The notes under the pieces are model-generated. The model saw only the letters and a program-made list of their open reading frames with translations, was not told the origin of the DNA and searched no databases. Below, one piece after another: positions 6,675-13,949 of a stretch of 17,960 bases of DNA (position 1 is its first letter; every line of letters begins with the position of its first letter). The stretch comes from Caccovicinus sp964425595 (GTDB lineage Bacteria; Bacillota; Clostridia; Lachnospirales; Lachnospiraceae): positions 1 to 17,960 of the forward strand of contig CAYRMW010000049.1 in NCBI GenBank assembly GCA_964425595.1. The letters are read 5' to 3'. A program made the position numbers and the translations under genes.

Positions 6675-8664
6675 AAAGATCCTTCGGATGAAAGAACTGA
6701 CGGAGGTTCTTTCCCGGGCGGGACGGGCCTATTATCAGGAAGACCGTGAGGTCATGAGCAATTTCACCTATGACCGGCTTTATGATGAGCTGGCCGGGCT
6801 GGAGAAGGAGACCGGCGTCATCCTGTCCGGCAGCCCGACGCAGCAGGTGGGCTATCAGGTATTGAGCGAGCTGCCAAAAGAAGCGCATGAATCGCCGATG
6901 CTTTCGCTGGACAAGACGAAAAACACGGATGATCTGGCTGCCTGGCTTGGTGATCAGGAGGGGCTCCTTTCCTGGAAGATGGACGGACTGACGATCGTGC
7001 TTACCTATGAGGGCGGCGAACTGGTCAAGGCGGTTACCAGGGGGAACGGCGAGATCGGTGAAGTGATCACGCCGAATGCCCGGGTATTTGCCAACCTGCC
7101 CCTGCATATCGGATTTCAGGGGCAGCTGATCCTGCGCGGAGAGGCCGTGATCCGGTATTCGGATTTTCACAGGATCAATGAAGAAATCGGGGATGTGGAT
7201 GCCCGCTACAAAAATCCCAGAAACCTGTGCAGCGGATCAGTGCGTCAGCTGAACAGCCGGATCACGGCGCAGAGAAATGTTTATTTTCTGGCGTTTATGC
7301 TGGTGCGGGCAGAAGGGGAAACATTTGAAAACAGCAGAGAAAAGCAGTTTGTCTGGCTGAAGGATCAGGGCTTTGATGTGGTGGAGTACGTCCGCGTGGA
7401 TCGAGGCAGCCTGAAGGCGGCGGTGGAGGATTTCGCCGAGCGGATCGGCGAAAACGACATTCCCTCGGACGGGCTGGTCCTTCTACTGGATGATATTGCC
7501 TACGGCGAATCCCTGGGCCGCACGGCCAAGTTCCCGCGTAATTCCATCGCTTTTAAATGGGCGGATGAAGTGCGGGAAACGCGCCTGAACCATATCGAAT
7601 GGAGTCCTTCGCGGACCGGTCTGATCAATCCGGTAGCGGTCTTTGAACCGGTGGAGCTTGAAGGCACCACGGTCAGCCGGGCCAGCGTCCACAACATCAG
7701 CGTGATGCAGGCGCTGGAGCTGGGCGAGGGGGATCGGATCACCGTCTACAAGGCCAATATGATCATTCCGCAGATCGCGGATAATCTGACCCGGAGCGCT
7801 TCTATCATTATTCCCGGGACCTGCCCGGTCTGCGGGGGAAAGACGGAGATCCGGCAGACCGAAGAGGTTCGTTCGCTCTACTGCACCAATCCGGAATGTC
7901 AGGCCAGGAAGATCAAGAGCTTTACGCTTTTTGTCAGCCGGGACGCGCTGAATGTGGACGGTCTTTCTGAGGCCACGCTGGAAAAATTCATCGGCGCCGG
8001 TTTTATCCATGAATTCGCGGATATTTTCGCGCTGGACAGGCACAGAGACGAGATCGTGGAGATGGAAGGCTTTGGAGAGAAATCCTATGAAAATCTTGCC
8101 CGATCGCTGGAACGGGCGTCCCACACCACCCTTCCGCGGCTGATATACGGGTTGGGCATAGCCGGGATCGGCCTGGCGAACGCCAAAGTCCTCTGCCGCA
8201 GGTTCGGGTATGACCTGGACGCCATGCGCAGGGCCACCCGGGAAGAACTGGTCTCCGCAGACGGGATCGGCGAGGTCCTTGCCGGCGCCTGGACTGCGTA
8301 TTTCAGCAAAGAGGAAAATAACCGGCAGCTGGATCGCCTGCTTCAGCTGCTGGATATCCGGAAAGAGACGGCTGCGGACGAAGAGGAGATATTTCAGGGG
8401 AAGACGTTTGTGATCACCGGGTCGCTGGAACACTTTTCCAATCGGAAGGAGCTGCAGGAAATGATCGAAAACCTGGGAGGGAAGGTTTCCGGTTCGGTCT
8501 CGGCAAAAACCGCTTATCTGATCAATAACGATACGGCCAGCAGTTCATCGAAGAACCGAAAGGCAAAGGAATTGGGGATCCCGATCCTTTCCGAGGAAGA
8601 TTTTCTTAAGCTGGCGGAGGAAGAAGAGGGGAGAGCCGGACAGGCAGAAAGCCGGAACCGGTAA
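6667..8664 (+). CDS. ligA: NAD-dependent DNA ligase (divergent LigA)
   Basis: LigA seals nicks in DNA using NAD+. The 665-residue protein has the full LigA layout. It has an Ia domain (FTYDRLYDEL, 33-42), an adenylation domain with nucleophile Lys104 in KMDG, an RGE motif, an OB fold (RTGLINPVAVFEPVEL), a four-cysteine zinc finger from Cys386 (CPVC then CTNPEC), helix-hairpin-helix repeats, and a C-terminal BRCT domain (about 580-655). Several positions differ from the textbook motif: SWKMDG instead of ELKxDG, TRGNG instead of TRGDG, and Ia residues YY and N32 where E. coli has YH and D32. I recall similar ligases in Lachnospiraceae, so this may still be the replicative enzyme. It sits in a translationally coupled operon with rluF and metA. 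Confidence 0.93.
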   Translation: MDEKILRMKELTEVLSRAGRAYYQEDREVMSNFTYDRLYDELAGLEKETGVILSGSPTQQVGYQVLSELPKEAHESPMLSLDKTKNTDDLAAWLGDQEGLLSWKMDGLTIVLTYEGGELVKAVTRGNGEIGEVITPNARVFANLPLHIGFQGQLILRGEAVIRYSDFHRINEEIGDVDARYKNPRNLCSGSVRQLNSRITAQRNVYFLAFMLVRAEGETFENSREKQFVWLKDQGFDVVEYVRVDRGSLKAAVEDFAERIGENDIPSDGLVLLLDDIAYGESLGRTAKFPRNSIAFKWADEVRETRLNHIEWSPSRTGLINPVAVFEPVELEGTTVSRASVHNISVMQALELGEGDRITVYKANMIIPQIADNLTRSASIIIPGTCPVCGGKTEIRQTEEVRSLYCTNPECQARKIKSFTLFVSRDALNVDGLSEATLEKFIGAGFIHEFADIFALDRHRDEIVEMEGFGEKSYENLARSLERASHTTLPRLIYGLGIAGIGLANAKVLCRRFGYDLDAMRRATREELVSADGIGEVLAGAWTAYFSKEENNRQLDRLLQLLDIRKETAADEEEIFQGKTFVITGSLEHFSNRKELQEMIENLGGKVSGSVSAKTAYLINNDTASSSSKNRKAKELGIPILSEEDFLKLAEEEEGRAGQAESRNR

Positions 8665-8679
8665 GGAGGAAGGAAGATT

Positions 8680-9585
8680 ATGCCTATCAAAGTACAAAAA
8701 GATTTGCCGGCAAAAGCAATACTTGAGTCGGAGAATATTTTTATCATGGATGAGGACCGCGCGCTCACGCAGGACATCCGCCCTCTGGAAATCCTGATCT
8801 TGAACCTGATGCCGATCAAGGAAGACGCGGAAACGCAGCTGCTGCGCGCGCTTTCGAATACGCCTCTGCAGGTGGACTGTACTTTTCTTATGGCAGCTAC
8901 GCATGTATCCAAACACACGTCACTGAGCCACCTGAACAAGTTTTACATCACTTTTCCGGAAATCCGCAGCAAACGCTACGACGGGATGATCATCACCGGA
9001 GCGCCGGTGGAGAATCTGGAATTTGAAGAGGTCAACTACTGGGAAGAGATGAAGATGATCATGGAATGGAGCAAGACCCACGTGACCTCCACCATGCACA
9101 TTTGCTGGGGAGCCCAGGCTGGCCTTTACTATCATTACGGGATTCGCAAATATCCGAGGAAGACAAAACTCTCCGGCATCTACCGGCATCAGGTCCTGGA
9201 CCGGAAAGTGCCGCTGGTACGGAGTTTTAATGATTATTTTATGGCGCCGCATTCCCGCTTTACGGAGGTGCGCAGAGAGGATATCGAAAAACATCCGGAG
9301 CTGGTCATCCTGGCAGAGTCGGAGGAGGCCGGTATCTTCCTGGTCATGAGCCAGGACGGCCGTCAGATCTTTGTCCAGGGCCATCCGGAGTATGACCGGA
9401 TGACCCTGAATAATGAATACTACCGGGATCTGCGGAAAGGCATGGATCCGGCGATTCCCTGCAATTATTATCCGGATGACGACCCGTGCGAGCATCCGAT
9501 CCTCAGCTGGCGGAACACAGGAAATACCCTGTACAGCAACTGGCTGAATTTCTACGTGTACCAGATCACGCCCTATCTGCTGTAA
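8680..9585 (+). CDS. metA: Homoserine O-acyltransferase MetA (probably acetyl-CoA specific)
   Basis: MetA activates L-homoserine for methionine synthesis. The 301-residue product has the typical start MPIKVQKDLPA and all catalytic residues of the family at the standard numbering: nucleophile Cys142 in HICWGAQAG, His235 and Glu237 in VQGHPEYDR. Residue 111 is Glu (APVEN). From published work on Bacillus cereus MetA, Glu111 confers acetyl-CoA specificity and Gly111 succinyl-CoA specificity. Homoserine O-acetyltransferase (EC 2.3.1.31) is therefore predicted, although the name homoserine O-succinyltransferase is often given. AGGAGG lies 10 bases before the ATG. It follows ligA by 15 bases and ends the operon. 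No SAM riboswitch is visible in front of it. Confidence 0.95.
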   Translation: MPIKVQKDLPAKAILESENIFIMDEDRALTQDIRPLEILILNLMPIKEDAETQLLRALSNTPLQVDCTFLMAATHVSKHTSLSHLNKFYITFPEIRSKRYDGMIITGAPVENLEFEEVNYWEEMKMIMEWSKTHVTSTMHICWGAQAGLYYHYGIRKYPRKTKLSGIYRHQVLDRKVPLVRSFNDYFMAPHSRFTEVRREDIEKHPELVILAESEEAGIFLVMSQDGRQIFVQGHPEYDRMTLNNEYYRDLRKGMDPAIPCNYYPDDDPCEHPILSWRNTGNTLYSNWLNFYVYQITPYLL

Positions 9586-9586
9586 A

Positions 9587-9621
9587 GCCGGTCACTGTTC
9601 CCTGCGCGAACAGGACCCGGC
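9587..9621. terminator. Inverted repeat between convergent metA and manA
   Basis: GCCGGTCACTGTTC (9587-9600) and GAACAGGACCCGGC (9608-9621) form a long, slightly imperfect stem with a 7-nt loop, one base after the metA stop. Neither side is followed by a T-run, so classical intrinsic termination would be weak. Its location between convergent genes suggests a transcript end. Confidence 0.45.
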
Positions 9622-9645
9622 GCCGTCGCATCGTGGCCTTGCGGG

Positions 9646-10581
9646 TCAGTTGACGCTGGAGACCATGAACTCAAGATCGCCGCTTACCGTGTAACTGCCA
9701 TATCCGCAGGGGATGATAAAATTCATGCCCTTCTTTACCGGCTTTCCGTCGAAGAAGCCGGTTCCCGCGAATACGCTGATCATCTGGAACGGCTTATCCT
9801 GGGGCAGCACCGCCTCGCCGGAGACATGCATTCGGGTCACGGTATAGAACGGACAGGTGACCATGTGCGTTGCGGTGAAGCCGGGACCGGATTCGGTATG
9901 AAAGTCGGGAACGGCCTCCACATGGGGACACCGGATCACATCGATGCTCTTTTGCAGGTGCAGTTCCCGGGGCTTTCCGTCCTGGAGCCGGTCGTAATCG
10001 TAAAGGCGGTAAGTAATGTCGCTGCTTTGCTGGATCTCCAGGATTACGCTGCCGCCGCGGATAGCGTGGACGTTTCCCGGATTGATCTGGAAAAAGTCGC
10101 CGCGGTGAAGCGGTCGAATCCGGATCAGCTCCATCCAGCGCTTTTCCTCGATCATGGAGATCAGTTCTTCTTTCGTTTTCGCGTTATGTCCGACGACGAT
10201 CGTGCTGTCCGGTTCGCAGTCCAGGACATACCAGCACTCGGTCTTGCCCAGCGAGCCGTTTTCATGGGCGGCAGCGTAGGCGTCGTCTGGATGTACCTGG
10301 ATGCTCAGGTGATCTTTGGCATCAATGATCTTGACCAGGAGAGGAAATTCGTCCCCGGCCAGTCCGCCGAACAGTTCGCGGTGCTGCGCCCAAAGCCAGC
10401 TTAAGGTTTTTCCCTGGTAAGTCCCTTCGGCAATAGGACAGTCGCCCTTTGGGTGCGCGCTGATCATCCACCCCTCTCCGGTGTGATCGCTGGGGATGGA
10501 GTAACCGAACATGGTGCGCAGCTTGTCCCCGCCCCAGAGCACTTCTTTAAATACAGGTTGTAAAAAAATCATTTCTCCCAT
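9646..10581 (-). CDS. manA: Mannose-6-phosphate isomerase, class I
   Basis: This enzyme interconverts mannose-6-phosphate and fructose-6-phosphate, linking mannose use or GDP-mannose synthesis to glycolysis. The 311-residue length fits the short Firmicutes class I type. The zinc ligands are visible: Gln95 and His97 in SIQVHPDD, Glu115 in KTECWYVLD and His172 in GNVHAIRGG. The active-site region TYRLYDYDR (Arg192) is present, and the start MIFLQPVFKEVLWGG is typical. AAAGGA (10596-10591) is nine bases before the ATG at 10581; an in-frame ATG three codons later is also possible. It follows the rubredoxin gene by 52 bases on the same strand and probably shares its promoter. Confidence 0.93.
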   Translation of the reverse strand: MGEMIFLQPVFKEVLWGGDKLRTMFGYSIPSDHTGEGWMISAHPKGDCPIAEGTYQGKTLSWLWAQHRELFGGLAGDEFPLLVKIIDAKDHLSIQVHPDDAYAAAHENGSLGKTECWYVLDCEPDSTIVVGHNAKTKEELISMIEEKRWMELIRIRPLHRGDFFQINPGNVHAIRGGSVILEIQQSSDITYRLYDYDRLQDGKPRELHLQKSIDVIRCPHVEAVPDFHTESGPGFTATHMVTCPFYTVTRMHVSGEAVLPQDKPFQMISVFAGTGFFDGKPVKKGMNFIIPCGYGSYTVSGDLEFMVSSVN

Positions 10582-10633
10582 TCTATCGAGTCCTTTCTGT
10601 CAGTGCTTCTGCATGCCCTTTTCCATGCAGTGC

Positions 10634-10795
10634 TCAGGCAACCGGCTCAAACACGTCTTTGCCAAGTCCACAGACAGGGCAGACCCAATCATCCGGAAGA
10701 TCCTCGAATGCAGTGCCGGGAGCGATCCCGTTGTCCGGATCACCGATAGCCGGATCATACTCATAACCGCAAGGTCCGCATACATATTTTTGCAT
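10634..10795 (-). CDS. Rubredoxin
   Basis: Rubredoxin is a small one-iron electron carrier, used by anaerobes for oxygen and peroxide detoxification and other redox reactions. The 53-codon minus-strand gene encodes MQKYVCGPCGYEYDPAIGDP at its start and DDWVCPVCGLGKDVFEPV near its end. The two C-x2-C pairs (Cys6/Cys9 and Cys39/Cys42) bind the iron. The core YEYDPAIGDPDNGI and the GTAFEDLPDDW segment are classic. AGGAGG (10808-10803) is seven bases before the ATG. A strong extended -10 promoter lies upstream, and manA follows. Length and sequence are normal for the family. Confidence 0.97.
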   Translation of the reverse strand: MQKYVCGPCGYEYDPAIGDPDNGIAPGTAFEDLPDDWVCPVCGLGKDVFEPVA

Positions 10796-10833
10796 ATAAA
10801 ATCCTCCTTTTAATAATAATAACTGTTACTGAT

Positions 10834-10861
10834 ATTATAGCACAGGAAGTAAAAAAAGCAA
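10834..10861 (-). promoter_or_regulatory. Promoter of the rubredoxin-manA unit
   Basis: On the minus strand TTGCTT (10861-10856) and a consensus TATAAT (10839-10834) are 16 bases apart. The -10 is extended by TGC directly before it. It diverges from the nifS promoter, about 65 bases away. Confidence 0.8.
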
Positions 10862-10892
10862 GGATTATTTTTCGCTGCGCTTCCGCTTTGCC

Positions 10893-10910
10893 TTCCGGTG
10901 CGAACCGGGA
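10893..10910. other. Palindrome between divergent promoters (possible operator)
   Basis: TTCCGGT and ACCGGGA flank GCGA, giving six Watson-Crick pairs and one wobble pair around a 4-base centre. It lies upstream of both the rubredoxin and nifS promoters and so is probably not transcribed by either. A protein-binding site is possible but unproven. Confidence 0.3.
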
Positions 10911-10926
10911 AATGTCCAAAATCCTA

Positions 10927-10955
10927 TTGAATTACTAGGAAATGTGTGGTATAGT
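10927..10955 (+). promoter_or_regulatory. Promoter of the nifS-iscU-mnmA operon
   Basis: TTGAAT (10927-10932) and TATAGT (10950-10955) are 17 bases apart. The predicted start near 10962 coincides with the first base of a strong GC hairpin. Confidence 0.75.
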
Positions 10956-10961
10956 GAACCT

Positions 10962-10997
10962 GCGCGCGGCCGCGCGATGGTAAGGATGGCCGCGCGC
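10962..10997 (+). promoter_or_regulatory. 5'-terminal GC hairpin in the nifS leader
   Basis: GCGCGCGGCC (10962-10971) and GGCCGCGCGC (10988-10997) form a perfect 10-bp stem with a 16-nt loop. It begins where transcription is predicted to start and ends 45 bases before the nifS ATG. It could protect the mRNA 5' end or regulate translation; as DNA it is also a near-symmetrical site. No T-run follows, so it is not an intrinsic terminator. Confidence 0.55.
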
Positions 10998-11042
10998 TGC
11001 CAGTCGGTGTGATCAGATTCACTTGGAAAGGCGGATTGTAAG

Positions 11043-12230
11043 ATGAGCGATAAAAAAATGATTTATCTGGATAATGCGGCAACCACAAAAGTGCATCCGC
11101 AGGTGGTGGAGGCGATGCTTCCTTATTTTACGGAATGTTACGGAAATCCATCTTCCGTATATACGTTTTCCGGAGACAGCAAAAAAGCGGTAACAGACGC
11201 CAGAGAGATCCTGGCGCAGTCCATCGGCGCGAAGACGCAGGAAATTTATTTTACCGCAGGGGGAACGGAATCCGATAACTGGGCCATCAAGGCGGCGGCC
11301 GAGGCATTCGGGAAAAAGGGGAAACATATCATTACCAGCAAGATCGAGCACCATGCTGTGCTTCACACCTGTGAATATCTGGAAAAGCAGGGATACGAGA
11401 TAACGTATCTGGATGTGGATGAAGAGGGGATGATCGATCCGGATGAGCTGGAAAAGGCTATCCGTCCGGACACCATCCTGATTTCAATCATGTTTGCCAA
11501 TAATGAAATCGGCGTGATCGAGCCGATCCGGGAGATCGGCCGCATCGCGAAAGAAAAGGGGATTCCTTTTCATACGGATGCGGTGCAGGCCTACGGTCAT
11601 GTGCCGATCAATGTGGATGAATATCATATTGATATGATGAGCGCCAGCGCCCATAAGATCAATGGGCCAAAGGGGGTCGGATTCCTCTATATCCGCACCG
11701 GCGTCAAGATCCGTTCCTTTATTCACGGAGGAGCGCAGGAGCGCAAGCGAAGAGCAGGCACGGAAAATGTGCCCGGCATCGTCGGGTTTGGGGAGGCGGC
11801 CAGGATCGCGATGGCGACCATGGAGGAAAGGACACGGAAGCAAAGAGAGCTTCGGGACTACCTTATGGAAAAGGTTCTGGCGCGGGTTCCCTATACCCGC
11901 GTAAACGGGCACCGAACCTGCCGTCTTCCGAATAACTGTAATTTCTCCTTCCGGTTTATTGAAGGAGAATCGCTCTTAATCATGCTGGATATGGCGGGGA
12001 TCTGCGGTTCCAGCGGTTCGGCCTGCACCTCCGGCTCACTGGATCCTTCGCATGTCCTGCTGGCCATCGGGCTGCCCCATGAGATCGCCCATGGCTCTCT
12101 GCGGCTGACGATGAGCGAGGAGAATACGCAGGAAGAGATGGATTATGTGGTGGATCAGATCGCCGCGATCGTTGAACGGCTCCGGAATATGTCGCCGTTG
12201 TATGAGGATTTTGTCAGGCATAGTCGATAG
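11043..12230 (+). CDS. nifS: Cysteine desulfurase (NifS/IscS family)
   Basis: This PLP enzyme removes sulfur from cysteine, holds it as a persulfide and passes it on for iron-sulfur cluster assembly and tRNA thiolation. The 395-residue product matches class I desulfurases: start MIYLDNAATTKVHP, GTESDNW, HHAVL, the HTDAVQAYG segment, PLP-binding Lys205 in SASAHKINGPKG and catalytic Cys328 in GSACTSGSLDPSHVL. An AAAGGCGG-like ribosome binding site lies upstream. iscU follows 18 bases later and mnmA after that, so the likely sulfur acceptors are IscU and MnmA. No IscR-type regulator is seen in the window. Confidence 0.96.
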   Translation: MSDKKMIYLDNAATTKVHPQVVEAMLPYFTECYGNPSSVYTFSGDSKKAVTDAREILAQSIGAKTQEIYFTAGGTESDNWAIKAAAEAFGKKGKHIITSKIEHHAVLHTCEYLEKQGYEITYLDVDEEGMIDPDELEKAIRPDTILISIMFANNEIGVIEPIREIGRIAKEKGIPFHTDAVQAYGHVPINVDEYHIDMMSASAHKINGPKGVGFLYIRTGVKIRSFIHGGAQERKRRAGTENVPGIVGFGEAARIAMATMEERTRKQRELRDYLMEKVLARVPYTRVNGHRTCRLPNNCNFSFRFIEGESLLIMLDMAGICGSSGSACTSGSLDPSHVLLAIGLPHEIAHGSLRLTMSEENTQEEMDYVVDQIAAIVERLRNMSPLYEDFVRHSR

Positions 12231-12248
12231 AGGAAAAAGGAGAACGTG

Positions 12249-12686
12249 ATGTATTCAGAAAAAGTAATGGATCATTTTGAGCATCCCAGAAATGTGGGAG
12301 AGATCGAACAGCCCAGCGGTATGGGCACAGTGGGAAATGCCAAGTGCGGAGATATCATGCGGATCTACCTGGATATTGATGAGAACCAGGTCATCCAGGA
12401 TGTGAAATTTAAGACGTTTGGATGCGGCGCGGCGGTGGCGACCAGCAGCATGGCTACGGAGATGGTGAAAGGGAAGACCGTACAGGAAGCCATGCAGGTG
12501 ACCAATCAGGCGGTGATGGAAGCGTTGGACGGACTGCCGCCGGTGAAGGTACACTGTTCGCTTCTGGCTGAGGAGGCGATCCACGCGGCGCTGTGGGATT
12601 ACGCGCAGAAGAATCACATCGTCATCGACGGACTGGAGAAGCCGAAGAGCGATATCGGTGAAGAAGAGGAAGAAGAGGAGTATTGA
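12249..12686 (+). CDS. iscU: Iron-sulfur cluster scaffold IscU (NifU N-terminal type)
   Basis: IscU is the scaffold on which [2Fe-2S] clusters are built with sulfur from the adjacent desulfurase. The 145-residue protein begins MYSEKVMDHFEHPRNVGEIE and has the three conserved cysteines: Cys33 followed by Asp35 (KCGD), Cys59 in FGCGAAVATSS and Cys103 in VHCSLLAEEAI. The ATG at 12249 is preferred over the GTG at 12246 because AAAGGAG (12236-12242) is then six bases away. The C-terminus ends in an unusual run of seven Glu and a Tyr. It sits between nifS and mnmA in one operon. Confidence 0.96.
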   Translation: MYSEKVMDHFEHPRNVGEIEQPSGMGTVGNAKCGDIMRIYLDIDENQVIQDVKFKTFGCGAAVATSSMATEMVKGKTVQEAMQVTNQAVMEALDGLPPVKVHCSLLAEEAIHAALWDYAQKNHIVIDGLEKPKSDIGEEEEEEEY

Positions 12687-12711
12687 GCTGCCGAAAACAG
12701 AGGACCAGGTT

Positions 12712-13827
12712 ATGGAAAATGAGGATTGGACGGAAAACCGAAGGGAGACGGGGCGTTCCGGGGAAAAGGTGATCGTGGGCATGTCCGGCGGCGTGGATTC
12801 TTCCGTGGCTGCTTATCTTTTAAAAGAACAGGGACTGGACGTGATCGGCGTGACCATGCAGATCTGGCAGGAGCAGCCGGAGGAGGAAAGCGAAGGAGGA
12901 TGCTGCGGTTTAAGCGCGGTAGAGGATGCCAGGCGAGTGGCACAGTATCTGGGGATCCCGTATTATGTCATGAATTTTCGGGAGGAATTCCGAAAAAATG
13001 TGATCGACTATTTCGTTCAGGAATATCTCCGGGGCAGGACGCCGAATCCGTGTATCGCCTGCAACCGCTACGTAAAATGGGAGTCGCTCCTTCATCGAGC
13101 CGTGGGCCTGGGAGCGGATTACATTGCCACCGGCCACTATGCCAGGATCGTCCGGCTCTCCAATGGAAGAAGGGCGCTGAAGATGTCGGTTACGGCCACC
13201 AAAGATCAGACGTACGCGCTTTATAACCTGACGCAAAACCAGCTGGCCCGGACGCTGATGCCGGCCGGACAGTATACCAAGGAAGAGATCCGGGGCATCG
13301 CGGAAAAGATCGGCCTTCCGGTGGCGAATAAGCCGGACAGCCAGGAGATCTGCTTTATCCCGGACCATGATTACGCCGCATTCATCGAGGAGTACAGCGG
13401 ACAGAAACTCCCGGAAGGAAATTTTGTGGATGGGGAAGGCCATGTTCTTGGAAGGCATAAGGGTATTACCCATTATACGATCGGCCAGCGCCGCGGGCTT
13501 GGCCTGGCGATGGGCAGACGGATCTTTGTCCGGGAGATCCGTCCGGAAACGAACGAAGTGGTGATCGGAGAAGGCGGGGAGGTCTTTGCCGATTCGCTGT
13601 TATGTGAACATCTGAACTGGATGGCGATCGAGCGTCTTCCGGACGAGGGGATGACGGTCATGGCAAAGATCCGTTACAGCCATAAAGGCGCGTCCTGCGT
13701 GCTGCGTCCTGCCGCCAACGGCTGCGTTTCCTGCACCTTCCATGAGCCGGTCCGGGCCATTACGCCGGGCCAGGCGGTGGTCTTTTATCAGGATGATGTC
13801 GTAGTCGGCGGCGGGACGATCCGGTAG
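12712..13827 (+). CDS. mnmA: tRNA-specific 2-thiouridylase MnmA
   Basis: MnmA activates U34 of Lys, Glu and Gln tRNAs with ATP and inserts sulfur to make 2-thiouridine. Visible are the PP-loop SGGVDSS (25-31), Cys117 in NPCIACNRYVKW and Cys214 in SQEICFIPD, which correspond to the two catalytic cysteines, and TKDQTYAL and HYTIGQRRGLG. With the ATG at 12712 the product has 371 residues, a normal length. An in-frame GTG at 12658 would extend it 18 basic residues into iscU but has no ribosome binding site. AGAGGA lies upstream of 12712, and the gap to iscU is 25 bases. Sulfur probably comes directly from the operon's NifS, as in Bacillus, rather than through a Tus relay. Confidence 0.95.
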   Translation: MENEDWTENRRETGRSGEKVIVGMSGGVDSSVAAYLLKEQGLDVIGVTMQIWQEQPEEESEGGCCGLSAVEDARRVAQYLGIPYYVMNFREEFRKNVIDYFVQEYLRGRTPNPCIACNRYVKWESLLHRAVGLGADYIATGHYARIVRLSNGRRALKMSVTATKDQTYALYNLTQNQLARTLMPAGQYTKEEIRGIAEKIGLPVANKPDSQEICFIPDHDYAAFIEEYSGQKLPEGNFVDGEGHVLGRHKGITHYTIGQRRGLGLAMGRRIFVREIRPETNEVVIGEGGEVFADSLLCEHLNWMAIERLPDEGMTVMAKIRYSHKGASCVLRPAANGCVSCTFHEPVRAITPGQAVVFYQDDVVVGGGTIR

Positions 13828-13835
13828 AGTGTCCG

Positions 13836-13878
13836 CCTGCCGTCGGGTCCCTGCGGGGCTGCGGCGGGACCGGGCAGG
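13836..13878 (+). other. GC-rich hairpin between mnmA and the amidase gene
   Basis: CCTGCC (13836-13841) pairs with GGCAGG (13873-13878), and GGTCCC (13846-13851) pairs with GGGACC (13866-13871). It starts eight bases after the mnmA stop. An A-rich rather than T-rich stretch follows, so it is not a typical intrinsic terminator; it may mark an mRNA 3' end or a processing site. No separate promoter for the amidase was found in the 122-base gap. Confidence 0.4.
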
Positions 13879-13949
13879 GAGCAAACAAAAAAACAGCATT
13901 TTCGGCGCCTGCAACAGGAAGCTGCCGAGGTGCAGAGGAGGAATCAGAA

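Noticed and set aside
8600..8680. Possible SAM (S-box) riboswitch before metA
   Set aside because: metA starts 15 bases after ligA inside an operon; there is no room for, and no sign of, a riboswitch fold.
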